A DNA stretch of 64,000 nucleotides from Lentibacillus sediminis (GCF_002763455.1 NZ_NIXK01000002.1:372001-436000); one strand, 5' to 3'. Shown: positions 9,120 to 18,249, counted from the stretch's first letter. A program made the numbers and translations. The notes: generated by a model from the sequence alone, not told the origin.

Positions 9120-9660
9120 TTTACTTGAAGACTGTTTACTAAACGAATGGTACTGCGGTTACTAGTCCCATCGAAAAGCGTTTGCTGTTTTATCCATAAA
9201 GTGCGACGTAACTCAGTTGGTTTCATGAACGCCACTGTGGAAATACCCCTCGCTTTCCGCGGGCGTCTGGTGAGCCTCCTCGCGCTAACGCGCTGCGGGG
9301 TCTCACCTATGACTATGATCCCGCAGGAGTCTCGGGGTATTTCCTCCGCTAGCTATTGTGTTTTTTATCTTTACCCTTGTTAAAATTAAACAGCATCTAC
9401 CCACTTTGTTGATGGTTGATTGGAACGGAGGGCAGCCAACTCCTGCGGGAACAGCACGAGTCTGAAGACCCCGCAGGAAATGGTCTTCTTCCGAGGAGGC
9501 TGAGGCCGTGCCCTCGGAAAGCGGCTGTCCGCAGCGGAAATCAACGAGCACACATCTCGAATTCACAACTGGGAGAATTAAAATGACCTACTATGAAAAT
9601 CACATGTATTTCCGCAGCGGCAACCTACGTCGCAGTTTTCCATCCACTGTGAAAAATTAA
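9120..9660. repeat. Family A MITE-like element, copy 1
   Basis: Left end matches the inverted right end of the copy at 17308-17840 (GTGCGACGTAACTCAG, GGTTTCATGAACGCC). Next comes the arm block GGAAATACCCCTCGCTTTCC ... GTCTCGGGGTATTTCC (9239-9346). A middle block at about 9415-9550 begins TGATTGGAACGGAGGGCAGC and ends CCGCAGCGGAAATCAACG. The right end is CCGCAGCGGCAACCTACGTC GCAG. The second inverted arm present in the full copies is missing here. No gene is supported inside it. Confidence 0.75.
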
Positions 9661-9671
9661 AAGTCACAAAC

Positions 9672-9725
9672 CGGTGGTCTAGCCTTCTTGGAAGGGATTT
9701 CACTGCCTGTTAACCTGCATTAAGT
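9672..9725. repeat. Family B end fragment overlapping the dprA 3' end
   Basis: Plus-strand CTTCTTGGAAGGGATTTCAC followed by TGCCTGTTAACCTGCATTAA resembles 8690-8735 (CTTCCATATTTGGAAG..TACTGCGTGTTAACCTGCAA). The last seven sense codons and stop of dprA lie in the shared part. Confidence 0.6.
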
Positions 9726-10599
9726 ATTTCCCTGCAGTTTCCCACTCATCCTGAATATCCTCTGCCTCCAAAACTAGCTTCGCCCCATCCTGGATCATCC
9801 GATGATTGCCCTTTGTCTGGGGAATAAGCGGAGATCCAGGTACGGCAAACACCTCTCTTCCCTGGTCAAGCGCCTGATCCACGGTAATCAGGGTGCCGCT
9901 TCGCTCTTTAGCTTCAATAACCAGGGTGCCGAAACTTAATCCACTGATAATGCGGTTGCGTTCGGGGAAATGATGCTTTTGGGGAGGGACGCTGGCAGCA
10001 TATTCAGATAGAACGAGGCCTTGTTCGGAAATCTGCTGAAACAACGAAATGTTTTGTTTCGGATAAATATGACCGAAGCCCCCGCCGAGTACGGCAATGG
10101 TTTTACCGCGTCCGCTTAGTGTACATTGATGGGCATGGCTGTCTACTCCCTTGGCCATACCGCTGATGATTGTCCAGCCGCTGTTTATCAGAGGTCCCAG
10201 TATACGTTCGGTTTTTGGCAGAGCTTCAGGGGATGGGTTTCTGGTGCCGATTACGCTTAAAGCGGGCATGCGATCCAAGAGAGCGGTATTTCCTCTGGCA
10301 TAAAGAACAAGTGGCGCATCTTTTATTGTTTTTAACACATTTGGATAATTCTCGTCAACTATTGTAATAATCGTACACGGTTCCGACGTGATTTGCTGCA
10401 TGAGATGACTGTTGTGAAGATCGGAGTAAAAAGTTTTAGCCTTTTTATGCGGGATTCCGTAAAGCTGGCTGATATAGCTGGAAGATAAGTAATAGACCTG
10501 CTTTAGTGTGGGGTCATGTTGGAGCATCCTTCTTATTGTGCGACGGCCTATGCCGCGGCACCTGCTGAGGTGGATCAATCGATCGCGCATTTCCTGCAA
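9700..10599 (-). CDS. dprA: DNA-processing protein DprA (Smf)
   Basis: Loads RecA on incoming single-stranded DNA during transformation. The 299-residue protein has an N-terminal HhH/SAM-like segment (GIGRRTIRRMLQ) and the Rossmann-like core with SVIGTRNPSPEALPKTERI, SGMAKGVDSHAHQ and GRGKTIAVLGGG. Later GTLVIEAKERSGTLITVDQAL is the characteristic DprA signature. The start is a TTG at 10599 with AAGGAAGTGATGAA in front; the ATG three codons later lacks spacing. The C-terminus (LMQVNRQ) is encoded by repeat DNA, so the original tail may have been altered. It follows sucD. Confidence 0.95.
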   Translation of the reverse strand: MQEMRDRLIHLSRCRGIGRRTIRRMLQHDPTLKQVYYLSSSYISQLYGIPHKKAKTFYSDLHNSHLMQQITSEPCTIITIVDENYPNVLKTIKDAPLVLYARGNTALLDRMPALSVIGTRNPSPEALPKTERILGPLINSGWTIISGMAKGVDSHAHQCTLSGRGKTIAVLGGGFGHIYPKQNISLFQQISEQGLVLSEYAASVPPQKHHFPERNRIISGLSFGTLVIEAKERSGTLITVDQALDQGREVFAVPGSPLIPQTKGNHRMIQDGAKLVLEAEDIQDEWETAGKYLMQVNRQ

Positions 10600-10624
10600 T
10601 TCATCACTTCCTTTGTTTATTGGG

Positions 10625-10661
10625 GAACTGCCCCCTCCCCAAGAGGAGGCGGCCCCCAGTT
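10625..10661 (-). other. GC-rich hairpin between sucD and dprA
   Basis: Just after the sucD stop the minus-strand RNA can pair AACTG..CAGTT around GCC..GGC and CCTCC..GGAGG. There is no U tract, so it is more likely a stabilising or attenuating hairpin than a full terminator. dprA would then be partly read from the suc promoter. Confidence 0.45.
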
Positions 10662-10664
10662 ATC

Positions 10665-11567
10665 TTAATGTGTTTTGCATTTTTCCTTCAGGCCATTTTC
10701 TTCCAATGTCTTAATCATCGTTTCTCCCATTACGGCAGGGGTTTCGGCAACAGCAATTCCGCACTCCTGCATAATGCGTTTCTTTTCATCCGCAGTTCCC
10801 TGGCCGCCGGAAATAATAGCGCCGGCATGTCCCATCCGTTTCCCTGGGGGTGCCGTAGCCCCGCCGATAAAGCCGACAACAGGTTTGGTCATATTCGCTT
10901 TGACCCACTCAGCTGCCTCTTCTTCTGCCGTACCGCCAATTTCACCGATCATGATTACCGCTTCTGTTTCCGAATCCTTGTTAAAGGCTTCCAGTACATC
11001 AATGAAGTTGGTGCCATTGACCGGGTCGCCACCGATGCCTACTGCTGTAGTTTGTCCGTAGCCTGCTTCAGACAGCTGGTGTACCGCTTCATAGGTCAAT
11101 GTGCCAGAGCGGGAAACGACGCCGATATGGCCTTTTTTATGAATGTATCCCGGCATAATGCCAATTTTACTTTCGTCTGCTGTAATCACACCTGGGCAGT
11201 TTGGTCCGACCAGCCGTGTTTTCTTCCCTTCCATATACCGCTTGACTTTCACCATATCCATTACAGGAATATGTTCGGTAATGCAGATAGCCAGATCCAG
11301 TTCTGCATCCACGGCTTCCATTATCGCATCTGCAGCAAAGGGAGCAGGCACATAAATAACCGATGCATTCGCTCCTGTTTGTTCGACTGCGTCTCTTACA
11401 GTATTGAACACTGGTACTCCTTCGACCTCTGTGCCGCCTTTTTTCGGTGTCACGCCGCCAACAATTTTTGTGCCATACTCAAGCATCTGCTTGGTATGAA
11501 ATTTAGCCGTGCCGCCAGTAATCCCCTGGACAATCACTTTTGTATCTTTATCAATATAAATACTCAT
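10665..11567 (-). CDS. sucD: Succinate-CoA ligase alpha subunit
   Basis: 300 residues. Converts succinyl-CoA, nucleoside diphosphate and phosphate to succinate and nucleoside triphosphate in the TCA cycle, together with SucC. The N-terminal CoA-binding Rossmann fold has [20 protein letters not shown]. The phosphorylated active-site His is in [20 protein letters not shown] near residue 246, and GPNCPGVI is conserved. The gene is 66 nt downstream of sucC. Confidence 0.97.
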   Translation of the reverse strand: MSIYIDKDTKVIVQGITGGTAKFHTKQMLEYGTKIVGGVTPKKGGTEVEGVPVFNTVRDAVEQTGANASVIYVPAPFAADAIMEAVDAELDLAICITEHIPVMDMVKVKRYMEGKKTRLVGPNCPGVITADESKIGIMPGYIHKKGHIGVVSRSGTLTYEAVHQLSEAGYGQTTAVGIGGDPVNGTNFIDVLEAFNKDSETEAVIMIGEIGGTAEEEAAEWVKANMTKPVVGFIGGATAPPGKRMGHAGAIISGGQGTADEKKRIMQECGIAVAETPAVMGETMIKTLEENGLKEKCKTH

Positions 11568-11633
11568 TTTCGTCCGCCCTTTCTGTATGTTCTGTCCAAT
11601 TTTTCAGCCACTTTTAACCTGCGAATGATAAAC

Positions 11634-12794
11634 CTATTTCACCGAGGAAACAATTTTTTCGGCGCCGTCTGCCATCGAGCTTGCTGATGTAATGTTCAGA
11701 CCGGATTCCTCGAGAATTTTCTTGCCCTGTTCGACATTGGTTCCTTCCAGACGAACAACGAGCGGGATCTCCAGGCCGACCTGTTTGGTTGCTTCCACTA
11801 CCCCTTCAGCAATCACATCACATTTCATAATGCCACCGAAAATATTTACAAAAATACCTTTTACATTGGAATCGGACAAAATGATCTTAAAAGCTTCCGT
11901 CACTTTTTCTGCAGTCGCACCGCCCCCAACATCAAGGAAGTTAGCCGGTTCGCCGCCGGTATATTTGATAATATCCATGGTCGACATAGCCAGTCCTGCG
12001 CCATTTACCATACATCCAATGTTTCCATCAAGGGAAATATAGCTTAAATCATATTTGGATGCTTCGATTTCCTTTTCATCTTCCTCATCCAAGTCACGCA
12101 ATTCCTGAATATCCTTTTGACGATACATAGCATTTTCGTCAAAGTTGAGTTTTGCATCCAGTGCAAGCACTTCTCCGTCTCCGGTAGTTACCAGCGGGTT
12201 AATTTCCGCAATCGAGCAGTCTTTATCAACAAATGCCTCATACAATTTAACCATGAACTTCGCTGCTTTGCCGATTAATTCATCGGGAATGTTGATATTG
12301 AATGCCAGTCTGCGAGCTTGATAGCCTGCCAGACCAACAACCGGATCAATCACCTCGCGGAAAATCTTTTCCGGTGTTTCTTTTGCCACTTCCTCGATCT
12401 CCGTTCCGCCTTCTTCTGATGCCATCATAACGACACGGGAAGTCGAACGGTCGAGAACCACACCGATATAATATTCTTTTTGAATGTCGGAACCTTCTTC
12501 AATTAGTAACCGCTTAACTTCTTTCCCTTCTGGTCCTGTTTGGTGGGTCACCAGGGTTTTGCCCAGAATTTCTTCCGCGTATGTACGCACCTCATCCAGG
12601 TTTTTCGCAATTTTAACACCGCCGGCTTTTCCCCGGCCGCCAGCATGGATTTGTGCTTTTACCACGGTAACCGCACTGTCCAGCTTCTTGGCAGCTTCTA
12701 CGGCTTCATCTGCCGTATAGGCAACATGTCCATTGGGAACGTTTACTCCATACTCACGCAAAATATCTTTGCCTTGATACTCATGAATGTTCAT
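11634..12794 (-). CDS. sucC: Succinate-CoA ligase (ADP-forming) beta subunit
   Basis: 386 residues from the ATG at 12794 ([17 protein letters not shown]), which follows GGGAGGATTAAGG; the longer frame upstream has no such site. ATP-grasp domain with [16 protein letters not shown] near residues 46-61 and the metal-binding AEINPLV. The C-terminal flavodoxin-like lid contains [19 protein letters not shown] and [16 protein letters not shown]. It pairs with SucD in the TCA cycle. Its own promoter is at 12829-12857. Confidence 0.97.
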   Translation of the reverse strand: MNIHEYQGKDILREYGVNVPNGHVAYTADEAVEAAKKLDSAVTVVKAQIHAGGRGKAGGVKIAKNLDEVRTYAEEILGKTLVTHQTGPEGKEVKRLLIEEGSDIQKEYYIGVVLDRSTSRVVMMASEEGGTEIEEVAKETPEKIFREVIDPVVGLAGYQARRLAFNINIPDELIGKAAKFMVKLYEAFVDKDCSIAEINPLVTTGDGEVLALDAKLNFDENAMYRQKDIQELRDLDEEDEKEIEASKYDLSYISLDGNIGCMVNGAGLAMSTMDIIKYTGGEPANFLDVGGGATAEKVTEAFKIILSDSNVKGIFVNIFGGIMKCDVIAEGVVEATKQVGLEIPLVVRLEGTNVEQGKKILEESGLNITSASSMADGAEKIVSSVK

Positions 12795-12828
12795 CCTTAA
12801 TCCTCCCATCAAAATTCACTGCATTTCT

Positions 12829-12857
12829 ATTGTATTAAAAACCGACACATTTCACAA
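12829..12857 (-). promoter_or_regulatory. Sigma-A promoter of sucCD
   Basis: TTGTGA (12852-12857), 17-nt spacer, TACAAT (12829-12834) on the minus strand, about 35 nt before the sucC start. No CcpA cre-like palindrome was evident beside it. Confidence 0.7.
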
Positions 12858-12891
12858 CATATTGAGAAAGACGCAAACTAAATTCGGACTG

Positions 12892-13164
12892 CTATTGTTT
12901 TCCAATTTTCCGGTCTGCCTGGTATACAAAGGCAAAAACCTCTGCTACGGCCTGATATAATTCCTCAGGGATCGCTTCATTAATGTTTAATTCTGCAAGC
13001 AATTCAACCAGTGATGCATCTTCCATTACCGGCACATTATTTTCTGTCGCTTTTTCAAGAATGCGTTCAGCAAGCAGCCCTTTTCCTGCAGCGGATACAA
13101 CCGGGGCATGCTCCCGGGTTTCGTCATACCTTAGTGCTGCTGCTTTTTTTCTTTTCTCTGTCAT
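12892..13164 (-). CDS. ylqH: Stand-alone FlhB C-terminal-domain protein (YlqH-like)
   Basis: 90 residues matching only the cytoplasmic export-switch domain of FlhB/YscU. AAALRYDETREHAPVVSAAG parallels the segment right after the FlhB NPTH cleavage site, and IPEELYQAVAEVFAFVYQAD is the conserved C-terminal helix. No membrane segments and no NPTH motif are present. It resembles the released autocleavage fragment of FlhB. It overlaps ylqG by 4 nt (ATGA), so the two are translationally coupled. The pair is conserved in Bacillus, but the function is unknown to me. Confidence 0.88.
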   Translation of the reverse strand: MTEKRKKAAALRYDETREHAPVVSAAGKGLLAERILEKATENNVPVMEDASLVELLAELNINEAIPEELYQAVAEVFAFVYQADRKIGKQ

Positions 13165-14894
13165 ACGCGGTAATCAACTCCTTTATAGTTGAACACGGCC
13201 TGCTTTCGGCTGCTCCCCGTTTCCCCTTTAAACTCCTCGGTCAGGGGTTTAAAAGTGACCGCACCCAGCTGATAATTCAACGAATCCAAGCCTGATTTTA
13301 ACTGCTGTTCTAACTCCTTGAACCGGTGCCCGGATGATGCATTATCATTAAATACGGCAACAGAAACAGATCGTTTTTGGATATGCATATCAATTACCGT
13401 TTTATTTACATGCTGCAAATCGAGATAGAACAATATGCGGCAGTGGTCTGGACTAATTTCTCCATCCTCTGTTTTTCTTCCCTCAAATTCCAGAAGCAAA
13501 TCCTCATTCAGACCAAGTGGTTCATGCGGAAGCTGCAGGCTCGCATGGATGTAATGGCTTGTCTCCTGGACGGACTGCAATTGCATACCATTAATAAAGT
13601 TCAGCAGATTTCGGGCTTGCTCTGTACCTCCATCTCCTTGCTGCAGCAACTGCATAAGCATTGCTTTTACCGGAAGCTGGGAGGGAAGCTGATCATTTGC
13701 AATCTGATGTTCATAAGAAAGCCCGGTAAAAAGCAGTATCTGATTCATATGGGTGATCAAATTTTGGCGCAATGCAGTCGCTGGCAGGAGCTGACTCTGG
13801 CTTCCGTTTACTAAATTTTCTGCGATTCTGGCATACGATGTGTCATCTCCCAGGGTTTCCATCATTTGCATCAGCTGCTGTATGGATGCTGATGTGTTCT
13901 GCAAATGCGCTTGTGCCACCTGCTTTGCTCCCTGTGCTGTGAGTGTGGCAGCATGCTGTTTTAACTGGATGAAATCTGCTTCGGCAAGCGGAGCATTAGC
14001 CCGAACTGATTCGGCAATCCTGCCTCCCCAAGTTTGGAGAAACTGCTTTGCTTCGACCTGCAGCTCTGGCCTGCTTGCCTGCAGCTGCTCAAGCCCGGAA
14101 ATCGCGCTTGCTTGAGAAAACTGGACTGGAGCCTGGCCGGCTGATGATTGCCAAGCAGTTTTCCATTGGGAAAAAGGGATACCGCTTTTTATGGCCCCTG
14201 CAGCCCTTAATATGGTAAATAAAGTTTGGTTATTCTGAATGGCTTCCTGCCTAATATTCTGTACAAGGAAAGCACTGTCTCCCGAAGTGCCTCCACCCAG
14301 AATGCTTCGCAATTGTCCGGCAAGCTGCTGCTGCCCGGGCTGCCGGTCAACTTGCTCAAGCAGTGCCTGCGTATGATTGGTTAAACTGCCGGTTTGAACA
14401 GCTGACAATGCCTGAAAAACTCCTTGTGTCATCGGGTATTTGTGCAGGACCATCTGCTGAAGTATCTGCTGAGCAGCTGATTTATTGGCAGTACCTCCGA
14501 GAAACCCAAATGCACGGACAAGCTGCTGTTTATCAAACGGAATACCTGCTCGGACCAATCCTTCTACAAACACTGCATTGGCTTTTCCCATTGGCAAATT
14601 CAGCTGTTTGAGCAGATGGTTGATACCTTCCCGCTCCTTGTTCCTCCCCGACTCGCCAAGCACACTCAGATGCACCATCTTGCCAGTCGATTGAACTTGA
14701 AAGTGATACGCATTCCCTGCCGACAGAGAAGCTTCCAGCTGGGCGGTCATTTTATGCGCGCCAAGCTGGATCTGCGCCTTGTTTCCCGGATAAAGCTTAA
14801 GAATTTTCCCTTGAATGATTTGCCCGGGACGAAGAGTCAGCCCGGTTTGCTGCACGCTGGAAAGCCGATTCCCACTGACTTCATAAACACCCAT
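13161..14894 (-). CDS. ylqG: FliK-like Gln-rich protein of unknown role (YlqG-like)
   Basis: 577 residues and strongly Gln/Ala/Leu rich. The N-terminus (residues 20-75) has an OB-like KILKLYPGNKAQIQLGAHKM segment. The long middle is alpha-helical with many QQ and LQ pairs. The C-terminal region, RILFYLDLQHVNKTVIDMHI followed by a beta-rich stretch, resembles the FliK hook-length control C-terminal domain. Gene order ylqG-ylqH mirrors a ruler (FliK) and switch (FlhB) pair. No signal peptide is visible. The fold assignment is inference from the pattern; the B. subtilis homologue is uncharacterised as far as I know. Confidence 0.8.
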   Translation of the reverse strand: MGVYEVSGNRLSSVQQTGLTLRPGQIIQGKILKLYPGNKAQIQLGAHKMTAQLEASLSAGNAYHFQVQSTGKMVHLSVLGESGRNKEREGINHLLKQLNLPMGKANAVFVEGLVRAGIPFDKQQLVRAFGFLGGTANKSAAQQILQQMVLHKYPMTQGVFQALSAVQTGSLTNHTQALLEQVDRQPGQQQLAGQLRSILGGGTSGDSAFLVQNIRQEAIQNNQTLFTILRAAGAIKSGIPFSQWKTAWQSSAGQAPVQFSQASAISGLEQLQASRPELQVEAKQFLQTWGGRIAESVRANAPLAEADFIQLKQHAATLTAQGAKQVAQAHLQNTSASIQQLMQMMETLGDDTSYARIAENLVNGSQSQLLPATALRQNLITHMNQILLFTGLSYEHQIANDQLPSQLPVKAMLMQLLQQGDGGTEQARNLLNFINGMQLQSVQETSHYIHASLQLPHEPLGLNEDLLLEFEGRKTEDGEISPDHCRILFYLDLQHVNKTVIDMHIQKRSVSVAVFNDNASSGHRFKELEQQLKSGLDSLNYQLGAVTFKPLTEEFKGETGSSRKQAVFNYKGVDYRV

Positions 14895-14912
14895 CCGGAT
14901 CCCCCTCTCGAA

Positions 14913-15686
14913 TTATCGCTGCAACACTTCCCGTACTGGTGCAAAAGATCTCCTGTGAAACGGAGAAGCCCCTTGCCGCTTTAATGCTTCCATATGATTT
15001 CTCGTACCATAGCCCATATTGGAGGCAAAATCAAAGGCGGGGTATGAGTGGTGGATTTCTTTCATTAATTCATCCCGGTAAACTTTTGCCAGGACACTGG
15101 CTGCGGCGATGGAAATACTTTTGGCATCTCCTTTTATAATGGCTTCCGAGCTGCAGGGCAGTCCTGTAAGCGGGACTGCATCTGCTAATACATGATCCGG
15201 TCGAGGGTCCAGCTGACCCAAGGCCTCATGCATTGCCAGTTTTGCAGCTTCATAGATGTTTACTTGATCAATTTTTTCATTGCCTACAACAGCTATCCCA
15301 TAACAGACTGCCTGCTGCTTGATCAGGGAATAAAATTTATTTCGTGCCACCTCCGACAGCTGTTTGGAGTCATCGAGTCCAAGCAGGTTGATATCTTCAG
15401 GAAGAATCACAGCTGCGGCAACCACAGGGCCGGCGAGCGGTCCTCTCCCTACTTCGTCAACCCCGGCGATCAGGCGCTTTCCGTTTGCATAACCGTGCTG
15501 CTCATAACGAGTCATATGTAAAAATTTATTTTTCAGTTCCTGCGCTTTTGCCTGCTGCCTTTCATACGAGCGAATCAGCTGCTGTACCCCTTTTCTCCCA
15601 TCCTGTCTCAAATGGCTCAACCATTCCTCATTGATATTTCCCGTATGGAATCGTTCTTTGATTGCTTTAATTGTTGATTTTTCCAT
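14913..15686 (-). CDS. rnhB: Ribonuclease HII
   Basis: Removes ribonucleotides from DNA-RNA hybrids, including single misincorporated ribonucleotides. The catalytic motif AGVDEVGRGPLAGPVVAAAV holds the first Asp and Glu, followed by GLDDSKQLS, VLADAV and the IAAASVLAKVYRDELM helix with the last acidic residue. The start is ambiguous. A GTG at 15695 overlaps its own ribosome site. The ATG at 15686 has AGGTGG five bases upstream, so I prefer it (257 residues). It lies between rbgA and ylqG. Confidence 0.95.
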   Translation of the reverse strand: MEKSTIKAIKERFHTGNINEEWLSHLRQDGRKGVQQLIRSYERQQAKAQELKNKFLHMTRYEQHGYANGKRLIAGVDEVGRGPLAGPVVAAAVILPEDINLLGLDDSKQLSEVARNKFYSLIKQQAVCYGIAVVGNEKIDQVNIYEAAKLAMHEALGQLDPRPDHVLADAVPLTGLPCSSEAIIKGDAKSISIAAASVLAKVYRDELMKEIHHSYPAFDFASNMGYGTRNHMEALKRQGASPFHRRSFAPVREVLQR

Positions 15687-15784
15687 TCCTGCCACCTGTC
15701 TCTCTTTCTATTATCGGCATACTCCGGCTTTCCTTAAAACAAAAAAGCGTGAATAAAGGCATGCCCCTCAGGAGGTGCATGCCA

Positions 15785-16633
15785 TCAGCCGGAAACGGTC
15801 TCCAGGGTTATGCTGCCGATTTTCCCTGAACGGAGGTCCTCAAGCACCAGTTCTGACACTTTCGTGAAATTCACACGGCCTCCGCTTTCCAATGCTCCGC
15901 GTTTTTGTCCGATCGTCTCAAACAGCTCTGCCATATCTTCTGTTTCCGGATCTACTCCATACCGGTTTTCCAGCAGCCTTGGATAATGTTGTTGCAGAAA
16001 CATGAGGGCAAAAGCAGTAATATCCTCTATTGCCAGGATGCTGTCCTTGATCGTACCGATTGCAGCCAGCCGGTAGCCAACCATTTCATCTTCAAATTTC
16101 GGCCACAGGATCCCCGGAGTGTCCAGCAGTTCAAAATCCTTCCTTACTTTAATCCAGAGCTGCTGTTTGGTCACTCCCGGTTTGTCTCCGGTTTTGGCAA
16201 TCTTTTTGTTCGCCAGTCGATTGATCAAGGTGGATTTGCCAACATTGGGGATGCCCACAATCATCGCTCGGGATGGACGAGGCTGGATACCCTTTTTCCG
16301 AAGTTTATCCATCTTTTCCTGGCCAAGTTCTTTGGCCAGCTGAACTACCTGTTTGATATCTGCTTTGTTACCCGCATTGATAGCAATGGCCGGAATATCT
16401 TTTTCCTTAAAGCGAGCAATCCACCTGTCTGTTTCACGACTGTCGGCTAAATCTTTCTTCATTAAAACCATCATTTTCGGTTTATCTTTAAGCACCTTTT
16501 GCAGCATGGGATTCTGAGAAGATACAGGGGCTCTCGCGTCCACCAATTCCATTACGAAATCAACCAGCTTCAGCTTTTCTTCCGCTTCCCTTTTTGCTTT
16601 CGCCATATGGCCTGGAAACCATTGTATCGCCAT
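15785..16633 (-). CDS. rbgA: Ribosome biogenesis GTPase RbgA (YlqF)
   Basis: 282 residues. A circularly permuted GTPase needed for late 50S assembly. Order seen: G4/G5 region first, then G1 IVGIPNVGKSTLINRLA (about 125-141), G2 KPGVT and G3 DTPGI. The C-terminal RNA-binding helices end in ITLETVSG. The N-terminal MAIQWFPGHMAKAKRE is typical. Oddly, the G4 motif is MKKD (Met58-Asp61), where B. subtilis has NKAD, so the base-recognising Asn is missing. The start is supported by GGAGCAGGATAACA. It is 2 nt after lepB. Confidence 0.97.
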   Translation of the reverse strand: MAIQWFPGHMAKAKREAEEKLKLVDFVMELVDARAPVSSQNPMLQKVLKDKPKMMVLMKKDLADSRETDRWIARFKEKDIPAIAINAGNKADIKQVVQLAKELGQEKMDKLRKKGIQPRPSRAMIVGIPNVGKSTLINRLANKKIAKTGDKPGVTKQQLWIKVRKDFELLDTPGILWPKFEDEMVGYRLAAIGTIKDSILAIEDITAFALMFLQQHYPRLLENRYGVDPETEDMAELFETIGQKRGALESGGRVNFTKVSELVLEDLRSGKIGSITLETVSG

Positions 16634-16635
16634 TG

Positions 16636-17211
16636 TTATCCTGCTCCTTCATTTTCCTGAGTGCGGATGATCTGAATCCGGTCCAGCGGCCAGTAAATCA
16701 GACTGGCTTTGCCAACCATCTGGTCCATAGAGATAAGCCCGAGCATCCTGGAGTCTGTCGAGTTTTCCCGATTATCGCCAAGCACGAGCAAATGCCCCTC
16801 CGGAATTGTCTCATATCCGCCGGGCAATTGTTCCAGGTAAAAATCACTTGTCATGGAATGCTTGGCTCCGTCTTTCGTTTCCATAAATGGCTCTTCCACC
16901 TCTTCACCATTAATGTACAATACATTGTCTTCAACGGCGACATGCTCACCAGGCAAGCCGATCACCCGTTTAATAAAATCCTGCTGAGCAGAGGCATGAA
17001 AAACAATAATATCAAATCGTTCCGGTTCACTGACATTATAAATAAATTTGTTCACAATCATCTGGTCGCCATCTGTCAATGTCGGCGCCATCGACGGTCC
17101 GTCCACAACAATCGGCGCAAAGAAAAACATTCGAACGATGAAAGCAATCCCAAATGCAATCAGTAACGCTTTTACCCAGTCAAACAACTCGCTTTTCTTT
17201 TTCTCAGCCAT
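16636..17211 (-). CDS. lepB: Type I signal peptidase
   Basis: 191 residues. One N-terminal membrane anchor (about 13-31, VKALLIAFGIAFIVRMFFF). Catalytic Ser40 lies in DGPSMAPTL and catalytic Lys81 in DFIKRVIGLPGE, with the box LVLGDNRENSTDSRMLG. It cleaves signal peptides on the outer face of the membrane. This is the short single-anchor form typical of Bacillus SipS/T. The ATG follows GGAGGGGAATAG. A sigma-A promoter lies 34 nt upstream, so lepB-rbgA-rnhB-ylqG-ylqH probably forms one unit. Confidence 0.96.
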   Translation of the reverse strand: MAEKKKSELFDWVKALLIAFGIAFIVRMFFFAPIVVDGPSMAPTLTDGDQMIVNKFIYNVSEPERFDIIVFHASAQQDFIKRVIGLPGEHVAVEDNVLYINGEEVEEPFMETKDGAKHSMTSDFYLEQLPGGYETIPEGHLLVLGDNRENSTDSRMLGLISMDQMVGKASLIYWPLDRIQIIRTQENEGAG

Positions 17212-17244
17212 CTATTCCCCTCCAGGCGACTGCAGTCTCCCTTT

Positions 17245-17273
17245 ATTTTATCCAGTTCGATTCAATCATTCAA
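17245..17273 (-). promoter_or_regulatory. Sigma-A promoter of lepB-rbgA-rnhB
   Basis: TTGAAT (17268-17273), 17-nt spacer, TAAAAT (17245-17250) on the minus strand, close to the family A element that fills the gap to rplS. Confidence 0.7.
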
Positions 17274-17307
17274 CTTTTCCTTCTGTGAAATCAGGAAGGA
17301 AGCAGAA

Positions 17308-17840
17308 AAAGGTTTTTTCGTAAGTTTTATTGCTTATAACCTTCGTAGTTGATGGAAAACTGCGACTTACCCTGCCGCTGCGGAAATACCCCTCGCTTTC
17401 CGCGGGAAGCTATCGAGCCTCCTCGCGCTGTCGCGCTGCGGGGTCTCGTCTATGCTTTTCATCCCGCAGGAGTCTCGGGGGATTTCCTCCGCTAACGGTG
17501 TGCTTTTTAAAAGCAATCAAATAGCTCCCCACTCTGTTGATGGTTGATTGGAGCTGACGGCAGTGGATTCTTGCGGGAAAGCCACTGTCAGCAACAGAAA
17601 TCAACTATTAAGAGTAGTAGTTGATTTAAACAGCATTAGAGTCAAAAACCACATCAGTCAGCGGAGGAAATATACGGAGACTCCTGCGGGAGGAATGGCC
17701 TCGGTGAGACCTCGCAGTGCACAGCACAAGGGGGCTCACCAGCCACCCTAAGGTGCGCGTAGTATATTTCCGCAGCGGCCATCATGAAACTCACTGATTT
17801 ACGTCGCAGTCTACAGAAACATTCTCTCAGGAAACAACAA
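17308..17840. repeat. Family A MITE-like element, copy 2 (two inverted arms)
   Basis: Starts AAAGGTTTTTTCGTAAG, then CGTAGTTGATGGAAAACTGC. Left arm 17389-17496 (GGAAATACCCCTCGCTTTCC to GGGGGATTTCCTCCGC). Middle block about 17540-17610. Inverted right arm about 17660-17780 (GCGGAGGAAATATACGGAGA to TATATTTCCGCAGCGGC). The right end is TGATTTACGTCGCAGTCTAC. Orientation is opposite to the copies at 9120 and 39934. This element fills most of the 690-nt gap between lepB and rplS; no gene is supported in it. Confidence 0.8.
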
Positions 17841-17843
17841 AAT

Positions 17844-17879
17844 ACAAAAAGGAGCCTGTGCGAATTGCCAAGCTCCTTT
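17844..17879 (-). terminator. Intrinsic terminator of rplS
   Basis: Minus strand AAAGGAGC, 16-nt loop, GCTCCTTTTT; 25 nt beyond the rplS stop codon. Confidence 0.85.
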
Positions 17880-17904
17880 CCTGTTCTTTATGCGGTTCTG
17901 CCGA

Positions 17905-18249
17905 TTAGCGGCGTTCTTTGATCCGCGCTGCTTTTCCACGCAGATTGCGAAGATAGTACAGCTTCGCACGACGCACAATACCGCGGCGGCTCACTTCGAT
18001 TTTGTCAATCCTTGGGGAATGCAATGGGAATGTACGTTCAACCCCAACTCCATAGGAAATCTTTCTTACCGTAAATGTTTCGCTGATTCCTCCGTTTTGA
18101 CGCTTGATAACCACGCCTTCGAAAACCTGGATACGTTCGCGGGTTCCCTCAACAACTTTCACGTGAACCTTCAGCGTATCACCAGGACGGAAATCAGGAT
18201 GATCGGTACGAAGTTGATCTTTTGTGATGTCTGCAATTAGTTTTTGCAT
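17905..18249 (-). CDS. rplS: 50S ribosomal protein L19
   Basis: 114 residues, the normal L19 size. Contains [40 protein letters not shown] and [20 protein letters not shown], the conserved core. L19 sits at the 30S-50S interface. The ATG (18249) follows GGAAGGAGTGAAGCAGG. It has its own promoter and terminator, so it is a single-gene unit between trmD and the lepB operon. Confidence 0.98.
   Translation of the reverse strand: MQKLIADITKDQLRTDHPDFRPGDTLKVHVKVVEGTRERIQVFEGVVIKRQNGGISETFTVRKISYGVGVERTFPLHSPRIDKIEVSRRGIVRRAKLYYLRNLRGKAARIKERR

Noticed and set aside
9303-9566. Small frames inside the family A copies (also 17410-17604 and 40073-40393) sharing words such as GGNTPRLLRD
   Set aside because: The similarity comes from the repeated DNA itself. 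They lack ribosome sites and occur in different contexts; such frames are often mis-annotated as hypothetical proteins.
10620-11687. 355-codon plus-strand open frame
   Set aside because: It lies antisense over sucD and the start of sucC, has no ribosome site and an unnatural composition; it is a shadow of the real genes.
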